A stretch of DNA of 40,835 nucleotides from Thermoplasmata archaeon (lineage in GTDB: Archaea > Thermoplasmatota > Thermoplasmata > Thermoplasmatales > Thermoplasmataceae). The position numbers and the translations under genes are program-made. The notes under the pieces are model-generated. The model saw nothing but the letters and a program-made list of their open reading frames with translations, had not been told where the DNA came from and ran no database searches. The DNA lies in the NCBI GenBank assembly GCA_021797055.1, contig JAKAAI010000007.1, positions 1 through 40,835 of the forward strand, in the 5' to 3' direction. The number at the start of each line of letters is the position of its first letter. The stretch's first letter is position 1. This document shows positions 32,363-40,791 of the stretch, one piece after another.

Positions 32363-32680
32363 TTATAAGATGTTTCTGCCCCACATTTCAAGTTGACTGA
32401 ATACAGAATACAAGTCTCTGCCTTCATCAGTAAGAACGTAAGTAACTTTCAGAGGTCTCCCTTCACTGACATTCCTCTTCAATATGTTCATTTCCTCAAG
32501 GAGCTTCAGGTCTCTTGATAGCGACATGGAGCTAACTTGCAAGTCTTTCTTTAACTGATTGAATGAAAGAACATCCTCCTTGAAAAAAAGCCTCGAAATT
32601 ATGGCAACTCTGTTTCTTCCACCAACGATATTTGAGGTTTTAAGCAGCAGTTCCCACCTTTCTCTATCACTCAGGGCCAT
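32363..32680 (-). CDS. HxlR-type winged-helix regulator
   Basis: A 105-aa single-domain regulator. The layout is that of the HxlR family: SNIVGGRNRVAIISRLFFK for the first helix, LSFNQLKKDLQVSSMSLSRD for the turn and recognition helix, LKLLEEMNILKRNVSEGRPL for helix and wing, and a C-terminal dimer helix YSVFSQLEMWGRNIL. HxlR regulators often respond to redox or aldehyde stress through a Cys, but no Cys is present here, so a different signal is expected. TTTATAAGAATT (about 32702-32713 on the complement) lies roughly 25-30 bases before the ATG. It faces the frameshifted membrane gene end to end and is the natural candidate to bind the repeats at 31716-31751; this is inference. Confidence 0.75.
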   Translation of the reverse strand: MALSDRERWELLLKTSNIVGGRNRVAIISRLFFKEDVLSFNQLKKDLQVSSMSLSRDLKLLEEMNILKRNVSEGRPLKVTYVLTDEGRDLYSVFSQLEMWGRNIL

Positions 32681-33441
32681 ATTAATCAGACCTATCCTGA
32701 ATTCTTATAAAGAAGTTATCCCTTTTCTCCCAGAAATAGATAAAAACAAAAACTGGCCTTGAATAGAAATTTCAGCTCAAAAACCCTGATATGATCATGG
32801 CCAAATTTTTAGTAATTTTTAAGCTAGTTCTGTAATCGCTTAGATATATATTGAAGACAGAACGGATTAAACCAGGAGCAACTAAAGATAGCAATAAACA
32901 AGGGATGAACAGGTAAAGTTGTTTAATAAATTATTAGATCGACGTGCAAACTTACATCTCACCGATCCCCTCTACTAAACAGTGATCTCTCATGTGGATA
33001 AAGTACAACTGTATCTGCCAGTCTATAAGAACGGTGGAATTGTTCTGATTCACTGAAAATCTTCCATCTCACGATCCACTATCATATCCAATATGCTAAA
33101 TAGATTTCTTTCCTAAAAGGATCAATTCGCTAAATATTGAAAACGGATTCTAAACGAATTTGAAAAATACAATAGTCGTGCAGAGTTCTGGCATGAAATC
33201 CTGGCAAATAAATAATAAAAATATATTAGGAGTATAAAAATCAATTAATAAGGACTATCAATCACCTGTGATTCATAAATACAGACACTGGATGTTATAA
33301 TGTAATTTATTTACTTTGATAACCTAAAATTCTATAATTGTAATTCTCCCGTTACTAATCAAATTAAGAGCATAGTAAACTCTAAAAAGTTAAGTTTTGC
33401 GGGGAAAAATTAATTGCTTTTCCGGAACCTAACTCTCACTA
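32681..33441. other. Long AT-rich intergenic region with a relic
   Basis: About 760 bases with no intact gene. The first 150 bases hold the promoter of the HxlR gene. From 32898 to 33215 one plus-strand frame has protein-like sequence broken by four stops (listed separately). From 33216 to 33441 the sequence is very AT-rich and I see nothing in it. Confidence 0.5.
32898..33215 (+). pseudogene. Possible decayed gene fragment with four stops
   Basis: A single frame reads TRDEQVKLFNKLLDRRANLH, VDKVQLYLPVYKNGGIVLIH, NMLNRFLS, and a final KRILNEFEKYNSRAEFWHEI before LANK and a stop. In-frame stops occur at 32976, 33054, 33114 and 33138. The C-terminal 24 residues look most like real protein. I cannot name the family. 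In AT-rich random sequence more than four stops would be expected over 106 codons, but the difference is small, so chance is a serious alternative. Confidence 0.25.
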
Positions 33442-34059
33442 TCATTGTTCGCTCTTCCTGATCTCACCCAAAGCTTCTCTATCTCTGCAGTAAAGATAAG
33501 GTGCAAGATCCAGAGAAGGTGGTGATTTTTCTAAAGTTCGTCTGTAAACCTGTCTCAGATTCTTGTCAACTTCCCTGCAATAATCCTGCCAGGTAACTCC
33601 CAGTGATTCAACGTATTTCTTTTCTATTCCGGTAGCTACCTCATGTGCATATGGATACTCATAATCTTCGTCGGCCATCCATTTCTCCGGAAGCTCGTGG
33701 TGTAGTCCAATGGTTTTTCTCGCATCAATCTGCTTTCCAGCAACATTAAGGATCGGCGGGAAATGTTCATCAAGATAAACAGTCTTTCCATCCAGTGAAT
33801 ATCCACCTGTGTATTTGATATCATAATCAGAACTGACTCTAACATCCTTTCCAGATTTGGTTAATTTCACATTACCAATTAATTTCCCAGAAAAATATAC
33901 TTCATTTCCTTTAACATGCACAATACTGCCTTTTTTAATATCTTTTTTAGATTCTACCTTAACCATTGTTGGTTCAATGTAATTTATGGCTATCAATTCA
34001 ATTTTTTCAGTTTTGCCATCTTTTTTATCTATTCTGCTTATTACATCATATTCTTCCAT
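33442..34059 (-). CDS. Conserved hypothetical protein with HHELPEK and AHEVAT motifs
   Basis: A 205-aa soluble protein. Residues 1-75 are beta-rich and Lys-rich. The second half carries SLDGKTVYLDEHFPP, GLHHELPEKW (about 118-127), YPYAHEVATGIEKKYVESLG (about 135-154), VTWQDYCREVDKN and SPPSLDLAPYLYCRDRE. This string order resembles a family I remember from bacterial and phage genomes, with an HExxEK element, then AHxxAT..E, then a D-L-x-PY tail; this is recall, not a search. The His/Glu arrangement might bind metal, but no activity is known to me. The ATG at 34059 has a TATA-like sequence (about 34085-34094) some 30 bases upstream. It sits in the gene-poor segment after tRNA-Glu, so acquisition from a bacterium or virus is plausible. 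Confidence 0.6.
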   Translation of the reverse strand: MEEYDVISRIDKKDGKTEKIELIAINYIEPTMVKVESKKDIKKGSIVHVKGNEVYFSGKLIGNVKLTKSGKDVRVSSDYDIKYTGGYSLDGKTVYLDEHFPPILNVAGKQIDARKTIGLHHELPEKWMADEDYEYPYAHEVATGIEKKYVESLGVTWQDYCREVDKNLRQVYRRTLEKSPPSLDLAPYLYCRDREALGEIRKSEQ

Positions 34060-34181
34060 AATTAGTCATTAAGTCATACTGAATATAGTTAACCGTCAAC
34101 GAGATAAATGGGTTAAATCAAACAACTTTTGAATCGATTTTCCTTGGCAATCATTTAATATTTGGTGAATATAAACCGATC

Positions 34182-35021
34182 ATGCCGATTACCGTAGCAG
34201 ACGTAATGACTAAAAACCCGATAACATGTTTTGTCCCAAGCAGTGTTGAAAAAGCCGTCAAAATACTTACAAAGAACAACATTACAGGGATGCCAATAGT
34301 AGATGCAGAGGGTAAATATGCCGGCGTACTTAGCCGAAGGGACATATTCAAAAACGTTGAAGAGACTCAAACCGCAATCGTGATGAGAACACCAGAACCT
34401 ATTCGGGAAACTGATCCGATTTCAAAGGCTGCAAAGGAGATGGTAAAGGAGGGAAAAAGGCATCTTGTTGTTGTAAATGAAAACAGAAAGGTAGTCGGCA
34501 TAGTGACGCCTCAGAATTTATTGCCTGAAGCTTCAAGATTGTTTGGGGACAAAAAAATAAGTGAAATTTTCGTTGACAAGGTCATTCCTGTATGGAACGA
34601 AACACCGCTAAAGGTACTCTTCAATGTACTCAGGATTTCAGGTATATATGTTTTTGTCGTGATCAATACAGAGGGAAAGATGGTAGGTCTCGTTACGGAC
34701 AGGGATATATTTGACAAAATAGAATTCACCAGAAATAGCGTGTCTTCAGAAGGCAGGATGGACGAAGATGAGGACCCATGGACATGGACTGGCCTGAAGA
34801 ACTTTGTTCAGTATGCTGTTCAGAAGAATCTCGTAAACATACCCGACTATAATGTTGATTCCGTTATGATCAAGGAGCCGAAGGTCTCCTACAAAAATGA
34901 GAAGCTTTCAAGCGCAATTTCAGTCATGCTCAAAGGCAACTTTAACCAGATACCAATAATTGAAGGAGATAACAAACCCTTTGGTATGCTTTACGACCTG
35001 AACGTGATGAGGCTCTTTTAA
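34182..35021 (+). CDS. Four-CBS-domain protein
   Basis: A cytosolic regulatory-type protein of 279 aa built only from CBS motifs in two Bateman pairs. The repeats begin at TVADVMTKNPITCFVPSS (3-20), the second at about 65 (VMRTPEPIRETDPIS), the third at about 125 (KISEIFVDKVIPVWNETPLK), and the last at about 225 (DSVMIKEPKVSYKNEKLSSA). Each is followed by a G-x-(V/I)-T or G-V-L type strand, such as VVGIVTPQNLL and MVGLVTDRDIF. CBS pairs commonly bind AMP, ATP or S-adenosylmethionine. Residues 180-210, including MDEDEDPWTWTG, form a linker insert. The stop codon overlaps the glycyl-tRNA synthetase ATG by one base, so the two are coupled and a regulatory link is possible. AATATAAAC (about 34167-34175) and TTTAATATTT (about 34154) are TATA candidates. 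Confidence 0.88.
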   Translation: MPITVADVMTKNPITCFVPSSVEKAVKILTKNNITGMPIVDAEGKYAGVLSRRDIFKNVEETQTAIVMRTPEPIRETDPISKAAKEMVKEGKRHLVVVNENRKVVGIVTPQNLLPEASRLFGDKKISEIFVDKVIPVWNETPLKVLFNVLRISGIYVFVVINTEGKMVGLVTDRDIFDKIEFTRNSVSSEGRMDEDEDPWTWTGLKNFVQYAVQKNLVNIPDYNVDSVMIKEPKVSYKNEKLSSAISVMLKGNFNQIPIIEGDNKPFGMLYDLNVMRLF

Positions 35022-36481
35022 TGGACAGAGTCGAAGAAATTACCGAGCTGGCCAAGAGAAGGGGGTTCTTCTGGCCATCATTCAGCATATATGGTGGACT
35101 TGCTGGATTTTATGATTACGGGCCGCTTGGAACTGCAATGAAGGAGAAGATACTCTCGAAGTGGACATCATCATACAGAAAACTTGGTGCCATATTCATA
35201 GATACACCTACCCTTGCCCCGGAAGTAGTCTTTCAGGCATCAGGCCATCTTGAAAAATTTGCAGATACTGCTGCAGAATGCACTAAATGTGGATCAAGAT
35301 TTAAACTGGAGTCTCTGGGTGTAAAAAGAGAAGACTTTGATTCTTTTCTCACTAACGGACAGCATGAAAAGGTATTTTGCAGGAACTGTGGTGCTGAAAT
35401 AACAAAATTTTACTCCGCAAGGCAGATGTTTCAGATTTCAAGTAACGATATCAGGATGCAAGATCTTTACTTAAGGCCTGAAACTGCGCAGGGCATGATG
35501 CTGGGTTTTCCGCTTCTTCTTAACTTTAACAGAGGAAAGCTTCCTATCTACGTTTCTCAGGTTGGTAAAAGCTATAGGAACGAGATTGCGCCCAGGCAGG
35601 CCCTGCTGAGAATGAGAGAGTTCACTCAGCTGGAACTTGAGGCCTACTACGCTCCAGGAGACCCAAACGATTATTATAATATCAGCAAAAAGAAAATAAC
35701 AATAAAACCAAGCGGTATGGATGAGATCGAAATATCACCATCCGAAATGATTTCCAGGGGCATTATTTCAAACAGAGCGCTTGCATTCTTCATCGGGTTT
35801 TGTTCAGAGCTCCTGATATCATCCGGTATAGAAAAATCAATGATGAGATTTAGACAGCATGATCCGGATGAGAGAGCTCATTACTCTCGGGACTCATGGG
35901 ACGCAGAGGTGAAAATCGGAGAAGAGTGGGTCGAAGTTCAGGGTATAGCAGACCGTGGCAACTATGATCTCACAAGGCATTCAACCTATAGCAAGATGGA
36001 TCTAAGTGCAGATACAGGGAACGGAAAAGAAGTCCCTAGAATAGTCGAGCCAGCCCTTGGGGTGGACAGGTTAATTTTTTCAATACTTTCGGTAAATTAC
36101 TTGACCAGAGAAAATGGGAACAGATATTTGCGGCTGCCACCTGATATAGCACCATATTCTTGTGCTGTTCTACCGCTTCAGAAGAAGGATGGGATAGATG
36201 GCAGGGCAAGGGATTTTTTCAATAAGTATATCCTCAGGGATTCATTCGCTTTCTACGACGAATCAGGCTCAATTGGTAGAAGGTATGCAAGACAGGACGA
36301 AATAGGTACCCCGGTCTGTGTTACATTTGATTATGACAGCCTTCAAGATCCCGAAACTGTTACCGTTAGGTTCCGTGACGACACCTCCCAGATACGGGTT
36401 ACAACAGAATCTATATTGCAGACTGGAAACATTCTCAAGCTGCCGGATATAAAGAAGAAATTCGATTACAGCATTGATTAA
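35021..36481 (+). CDS. glyS: Glycyl-tRNA synthetase
   Basis: A class II synthetase of the alpha2 archaeal/eukaryotic type that charges tRNA-Gly, 486 aa. The N-terminus has the family motif GFFWPSFSIYGGLAGFYDYG (15-34). A zinc site is formed by Cys87, Cys90, Cys120 and Cys123 (CTKC and CRNC). RPETAQGM precedes motif 2 (YRNEIAPRQALLRMREFTQL), and motif 3 is EPALGVDRLIFS. The C-terminal anticodon-binding domain starts near PYSCAVLPLQ. It is shorter than many archaeal versions (about 570 aa) and close to compact bacterial forms (about 500 aa); nothing essential appears missing. It is cotranscribed with the CBS gene (one-base overlap). Its end overlaps the convergent sufU by four bases. Confidence 0.95.
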   Translation: MDRVEEITELAKRRGFFWPSFSIYGGLAGFYDYGPLGTAMKEKILSKWTSSYRKLGAIFIDTPTLAPEVVFQASGHLEKFADTAAECTKCGSRFKLESLGVKREDFDSFLTNGQHEKVFCRNCGAEITKFYSARQMFQISSNDIRMQDLYLRPETAQGMMLGFPLLLNFNRGKLPIYVSQVGKSYRNEIAPRQALLRMREFTQLELEAYYAPGDPNDYYNISKKKITIKPSGMDEIEISPSEMISRGIISNRALAFFIGFCSELLISSGIEKSMMRFRQHDPDERAHYSRDSWDAEVKIGEEWVEVQGIADRGNYDLTRHSTYSKMDLSADTGNGKEVPRIVEPALGVDRLIFSILSVNYLTRENGNRYLRLPPDIAPYSCAVLPLQKKDGIDGRARDFFNKYILRDSFAFYDESGSIGRRYARQDEIGTPVCVTFDYDSLQDPETVTVRFRDDTSQIRVTTESILQTGNILKLPDIKKKFDYSID

Positions 36482-36846
36482 TATGAATCGAGGATTTTCT
36501 TCAAAGCGTTCAGGGATAGCAGGGCGCATTTCTCTCTATTCGGTCCAAGTTGCATGCCTATAAGACCCAGCAGATCGGTCTCCTTAATGTTTTTGATATC
36601 AGATATTTTCTTGTTCAGAACATATTCAGAAAGTATGGAGGCCGAAGCCTGGCTTATAGAACATCCCTGACCAATGAACTTTATATCCTTCATTATTCCA
36701 TTCTGTATCAGCACTGTAAAATGAACAGTATCGCCACAGAGGGGATTCATCTCCGTGATAGAAGATGAAGGTTCCCGAATAACACCATGATTCCTCGGGT
36801 TCTTATAATGATCCAGTATGAATTCTGCGGAGCTTTCATCAGTCAT
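36478..36846 (-). CDS. sufU: Fe-S scaffold/sulfur-relay protein SufU (IscU-like)
   Basis: An IscU/SufU-family protein of 122 aa that accepts sulfur from SufS for cluster assembly. It has the three conserved Cys (Cys37 in LCGD, Cys62 in GQGCSIS, Cys107 in EKCALL) and Asp39. I chose the ATG at 36846, which overlaps the sufS stop by four bases (ATGA). An upstream ATG at 36867 would add seven residues encoded inside sufS. The sequence between the second and third Cys is short, closer to IscU than to SufU forms with the long insert, so either name could apply. It is last in the suf operon. Confidence 0.88.
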   Translation of the reverse strand: MTDESSAEFILDHYKNPRNHGVIREPSSSITEMNPLCGDTVHFTVLIQNGIMKDIKFIGQGCSISQASASILSEYVLNKKISDIKNIKETDLLGLIGMQLGPNREKCALLSLNALKKILDSY

Positions 36847-38117
36847 CTTATCATCTTCTTGGTGCAATCCCTTATGCTATCCATGAATAAATCAAGTTCG
36901 GAAATTGTGTTGTAAATATATGGCGATGCACGCGCAGTTGCAGCAACTCCGAGACGGCCCATCAGAGGCATGGCGCAATGATGTCCAGACCTAACCGCAA
37001 TATTCTTATGATCCATGAAGGAAGCAACGTCGTGAGGATGGATCGACTCGGATATTTTGATGTTTTTTCTGATAGCAGCTTCAACAAGCGAATATGACAT
37101 AACATCTCCTATATTAAAACTGAAGACAGCCCCTCTTTTTTCCACATCTAAAGGGCCAAAGGATATCAGGTTATCTATTTCGTTCGTCCTTGTTATCAGG
37201 TGTTCGATCAATCTCTTTTCATGATCCATCACATTGTCCATACCCAGATGTTTAAGATAATCTATCGCTGAGGACAGTCCTATGGCGCCTTCAACGTTTT
37301 GTGTGCCAGCTTCGAATTTCCAGGGAATATCATTCCATGTTGCATTGGTATAATCAACCTCTCTGATCATCTCTCCTCCCCCCTGAAAAGGTCCCATTTC
37401 CTTCAAAAGGTCTTCTTTTCCATAAAGAACCCCAATTCCAGAGGGCCCAAGCATTTTGTGCCCAGAAAAAGCAAGGAAATCGCAATCTATCTTTTCAACA
37501 TCAACTTTCATATGTGGTACGGATTGAGCACCATCTACCACGGCAATGGTGGAATTTTCGTGACACATTTTTGTGAGCTCCCTGACATTGTTAATTGTTC
37601 CCAGGACATTTGAAACATGTGTGAACGAGGCAATCCTGGTTTCAGGCAACAGCTTAGCGGCGAAATCCTCATAATCCAAAGTAAAATCTTCCTTAACCCT
37701 GGCAAAATCTATCTTTATTCCAGCTTCCTTGAGGAAATACCATGGTATGATATTGGAATGATGCTCCATTTCTGTGAGAAGGATCCTGTCACCTTTCTTC
37801 AGTTTTCTTCCAATTGTGTATGATAGAAGGTTAATCGATTCAGTTGTATTTCTCGTGAAGACAATACTGCTCTGATCACGGCTTCCTATGAAGGCCGACA
37901 CATTCTTCCTTGCTGATTCGTACATTGATGTTGCTTCTTCTGATATCCGGTAGACTCCGCGATGAACATTGCTGTAAAAATTCTCATAGTAATTGACGAT
38001 GGATTTTACAACAGAATCAGGTTTCTGAGTAGTAGCGGCGTTGTCCAGATAAATTAATTCCGGGTTATTTCTGAAAATGGGGAAATCATTCCTGATTTTT
38101 TCAGGAATCAGGCTCAC
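36843..38117 (-). CDS. sufS: Cysteine desulfurase SufS
   Basis: A group II PLP cysteine desulfurase of 424 aa that mobilises sulfur from cysteine. Motifs are LDNAATTQKP (24-33), TRNTTESINLL, TEMEHHSNIIPW (115-126), VVDGAQSVPH (193-202), and the PLP Lys221 in FSGHKMLGPSG. The active-site Cys381 is in RSGHHCAMPLM, on a short loop as in SufS. The ATG overlaps the end of sufD by 17 bases and the stop overlaps sufU by four, so translation is coupled throughout. It works with SufU and the SufBCD complex in the cytosol. Confidence 0.93.
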   Translation of the reverse strand: MSLIPEKIRNDFPIFRNNPELIYLDNAATTQKPDSVVKSIVNYYENFYSNVHRGVYRISEEATSMYESARKNVSAFIGSRDQSSIVFTRNTTESINLLSYTIGRKLKKGDRILLTEMEHHSNIIPWYFLKEAGIKIDFARVKEDFTLDYEDFAAKLLPETRIASFTHVSNVLGTINNVRELTKMCHENSTIAVVDGAQSVPHMKVDVEKIDCDFLAFSGHKMLGPSGIGVLYGKEDLLKEMGPFQGGGEMIREVDYTNATWNDIPWKFEAGTQNVEGAIGLSSAIDYLKHLGMDNVMDHEKRLIEHLITRTNEIDNLISFGPLDVEKRGAVFSFNIGDVMSYSLVEAAIRKNIKISESIHPHDVASFMDHKNIAVRSGHHCAMPLMGRLGVAATARASPYIYNTISELDLFMDSIRDCTKKMIR

Positions 38118-39342
38118 GAAGGATCTCCTCTGAATACCTGTGTACTTTCTCTTCCATCAATGGATCGTTGGATTTTTCAATGTTCGCAAGTAAGAAGCCT
38201 TCTGTCATGAGACTTTTTGCCATTTTCTCCGGTATACCCCTTGACCTCAGGTAAAATATCTGTTCCCTGTCCAGACTGCTAATGGCAGATGCATGTTTCG
38301 ATTTTGTATCATTATTTCTTATTATAAGGCCGGGTTTGCTATTTGCATATCCTTCTTTTGAGAGAAGAAGAATCCTGGAATCATAGAAGCCAGTGGATTT
38401 TACACTCATCTCCTCGATATCTATATTACCTCTGTGGATAGTAAGGCTTTTTCCCTTTACAACTCCTCTTACCTGTATGTCAGCGTTGCATGCCTTCCCG
38501 GTCTGAAAACTGCTGTCACGTATATCGAATCGCTGTTCGTTATCGCTGTAGCTGACACCAAAAGTTCTGAAGTTAGATCCTTCTCCTTTCAAATAGGAGA
38601 GATTAGAGAAAATAACCCTCGAACCACCTCTGTTGACATGATAAAAAGTGAACTCTGAATAGTCTTCGAGGAAAGATTTAACAAAAGAAAGGTCAGTGAC
38701 ATCGGCAGCCTTTTCCTGAATGTAATGATAAGAAAGGTGAGCCCTCTTTCCAAGATGCAAGTACACTGTCTTACCCTGAATGCTTGTACCAGTGGAATAA
38801 TTAACGTAAGTGTCCTTTATTGTACAGTTGGAATCATTTCCGACAACGACTATGTTTTTCAGGACACTTGGATTACTGGCATCCGTCAGTACAACAATGT
38901 TTATTTCCAGATCCGACAATCCCTCAGGTATGTAGATGAAATAACCATTCTTCCAGGTTGCATTCAAAAGAAATTCTTCACGGTCAAGACCAAAGTAAGA
39001 ATACAGGTAAGGTCGGAACGGGTTCGATGGTTCAGACGCAACAGAAAGGAGATCATTTACCTGAACGTGCTTATCCTTTAACTTCTCTGAAACGAATTCA
39101 ATGTGGTCGTTAACAAACAGGATATCGGACTCAATTTTTAGATCCGGTGGGGTCGAATATTCCTCATAATCGAGAAGAAGATCATTTAGATCTTCTTCGC
39201 TTAGAGGTACATAATCTTTTATAGTTGGGCTTTCCTTATATGTCCTCACTGGTGACTTCAGAAACTCCCTGAAACAGTGAGCCCTGTATTCAAAGGAGGA
39301 ATCGTTGAACCTTTTTTTAATGACGTCTTCAATTAATTCCAT
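38101..39342 (-). CDS. sufD: Fe-S assembly protein SufD
   Basis: Partner of SufB in the SufBC2D scaffold, 413 aa. The N-terminal half is helical and divergent. The C-terminal half is the beta-helix core with HLGKRAHLSYHYIQ, SLTIHRGNIDIEEMSVKSTG and KPGLIIRNNDTKSKHASAIS. The His in KSKHASAIS is at the place of the functional His of E. coli SufD. The last segment REQIFYLRSRGIPEKMAKSL is the shared SufB/SufD ending. It lies four bases after sufB and overlaps sufS by 17 bases. Calling it SufD rather than a second SufB rests on the His, the shorter length and the gene order. Confidence 0.9.
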   Translation of the reverse strand: MELIEDVIKKRFNDSSFEYRAHCFREFLKSPVRTYKESPTIKDYVPLSEEDLNDLLLDYEEYSTPPDLKIESDILFVNDHIEFVSEKLKDKHVQVNDLLSVASEPSNPFRPYLYSYFGLDREEFLLNATWKNGYFIYIPEGLSDLEINIVVLTDASNPSVLKNIVVVGNDSNCTIKDTYVNYSTGTSIQGKTVYLHLGKRAHLSYHYIQEKAADVTDLSFVKSFLEDYSEFTFYHVNRGGSRVIFSNLSYLKGEGSNFRTFGVSYSDNEQRFDIRDSSFQTGKACNADIQVRGVVKGKSLTIHRGNIDIEEMSVKSTGFYDSRILLLSKEGYANSKPGLIIRNNDTKSKHASAISSLDREQIFYLRSRGIPEKMAKSLMTEGFLLANIEKSNDPLMEEKVHRYSEEILREPDS

Positions 39343-39346
39343 TGGA

Positions 39347-40789
39347 TCATCCTACGGCGCCGAGCTTATTCATCTCCAGCTTAATTAGACGGTTCATTTC
39401 AACGGCAAATTCCATAGGAATCTCTTTCATAACGTCATCGAGGAAACCGAGAACAATCATGGAAGATGCCTCATCTTCAGATAATCCCCTTGATCGCAGA
39501 TATGTCAGTTCATCAGTTCCAATTCTGCCAACTGATGCCTCATGTGAAAATGTTGCCGTAGGGTCATATATTTCATCATGTGGAAAAGTAAGTGAAGCTG
39601 ATTCATCGTTGATAAGAAGGGCATCACACTGAACCTTGCTCTTTGACTCGACTGCTCCCTTGTTAACCCTGAGAAGTCCCCTGTAAATTGCCTTCCCGTC
39701 TTCGATGCTGATGCTTTTTGCAACGATCTTTGATGTAGTATATGGAGCAAGATGAATTGCCTTGGCGCCTGTATCCTTTACAGTGCCAGGACCTGCAAGC
39801 GAAATATTCAGATTCGATGCAGTTGCTCTCGATCCCCTGAGGTAAGAGGAGGGATACAGCATTGTAACTTTTGAACCGAGAGAACCACCTACCCACTCCA
39901 TGTTTGCATCCTGATCAACCCATGCCCTCTTCGTCGGCATGTTGTAAACACTTTTTGACCAGTTTTGAACACTTGTATACCTGGCTTTTGCCCCCTTTTT
40001 GACATATATTTCAACTATCGCGCTATGAAGCGAGTTCTTGTCATACCTGGGGGCTGTACAACCTTCGATGTAATGAACTTTTGAACCCTCATCTGCAACA
40101 ACGATAGTATGCTCAAACTGTCCGGTTGATTCGCCGTTCATCCTGAAATATGTTTGCAGTGGCATATCTATCTGAACGCCTTTCGGAACATACAGGAATG
40201 ATCCTCCACTCCAAACAGCTCCATTTAAAGCAGCAAATTTATTATCACTTATTGGCACAGCTCTGCAGTAATAGTCCTTCACAAGATCCGGATATTTCTG
40301 AACAGCGGAATCCAGATCCAGAAAGACAACACCCTTGTCTTCCCAGACCTTTTTCAGGTTGTGATAGACACCCTCACTGTCGTACTGTGCAACCGATCCT
40401 GCAAGGTATTTCTGCTCCATTTCAGGTATACCGAGTTTCTGGAAAGTTTCCTTGATCTGATCTGGAACATCCTCCCAGTTATTTGTCTTTCTCTCGTCTG
40501 GCCTGTTGTAATAAGATGTATTCTCCCAGTCAATACCTGAAAGATCAGGGCCCCAAGTCGGCACTGGCTTTGACTCAAATACCTCTAGAGCCTTCAACCT
40601 GAGACGCAGCATCCACTCAGGTTCCTTCTTAATCTGAGAGATCTCCTCAACGACCTTCTTGTTCAGGCCTTTTCCTGTCGAATAAACTGGCCTGTTAGCG
40701 TCATGAAATTCCCAGTCTGCACTCTTCACTGTCTTTAATTCCTTAACAAGCTTCTCCAGTTCCTCTTCTCTTGAATATTCTACTACCAT
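39347..40789 (-). CDS. sufB: Fe-S assembly protein SufB
   Basis: Scaffold subunit of SufBC2D on which nascent clusters form, 480 aa. Typical motifs are KPVPTWGPDLSGIDW, GVVFLDLDSAVQKYPDLVKD, SGGSFLYVPKGVQIDMPLQT, EGCTAPRYDKNSLHSA, and QNWSKSVYNMPTKRAWVD. The end region holds KVQCDALLINDESA with the conserved core Cys, TATFSHEASVGRI, and LRSRGLSEDEASSMIVLGFL. The ATG at 40789 is preceded by GGAGTG seven bases upstream, inside the end of sufC. Only two bases separate it from the sufC stop. Length is normal. Confidence 0.95.
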   Translation of the reverse strand: MVVEYSREEELEKLVKELKTVKSADWEFHDANRPVYSTGKGLNKKVVEEISQIKKEPEWMLRLRLKALEVFESKPVPTWGPDLSGIDWENTSYYNRPDERKTNNWEDVPDQIKETFQKLGIPEMEQKYLAGSVAQYDSEGVYHNLKKVWEDKGVVFLDLDSAVQKYPDLVKDYYCRAVPISDNKFAALNGAVWSGGSFLYVPKGVQIDMPLQTYFRMNGESTGQFEHTIVVADEGSKVHYIEGCTAPRYDKNSLHSAIVEIYVKKGAKARYTSVQNWSKSVYNMPTKRAWVDQDANMEWVGGSLGSKVTMLYPSSYLRGSRATASNLNISLAGPGTVKDTGAKAIHLAPYTTSKIVAKSISIEDGKAIYRGLLRVNKGAVESKSKVQCDALLINDESASLTFPHDEIYDPTATFSHEASVGRIGTDELTYLRSRGLSEDEASSMIVLGFLDDVMKEIPMEFAVEMNRLIKLEMNKLGAVG

Positions 40790-40791
40790 TT

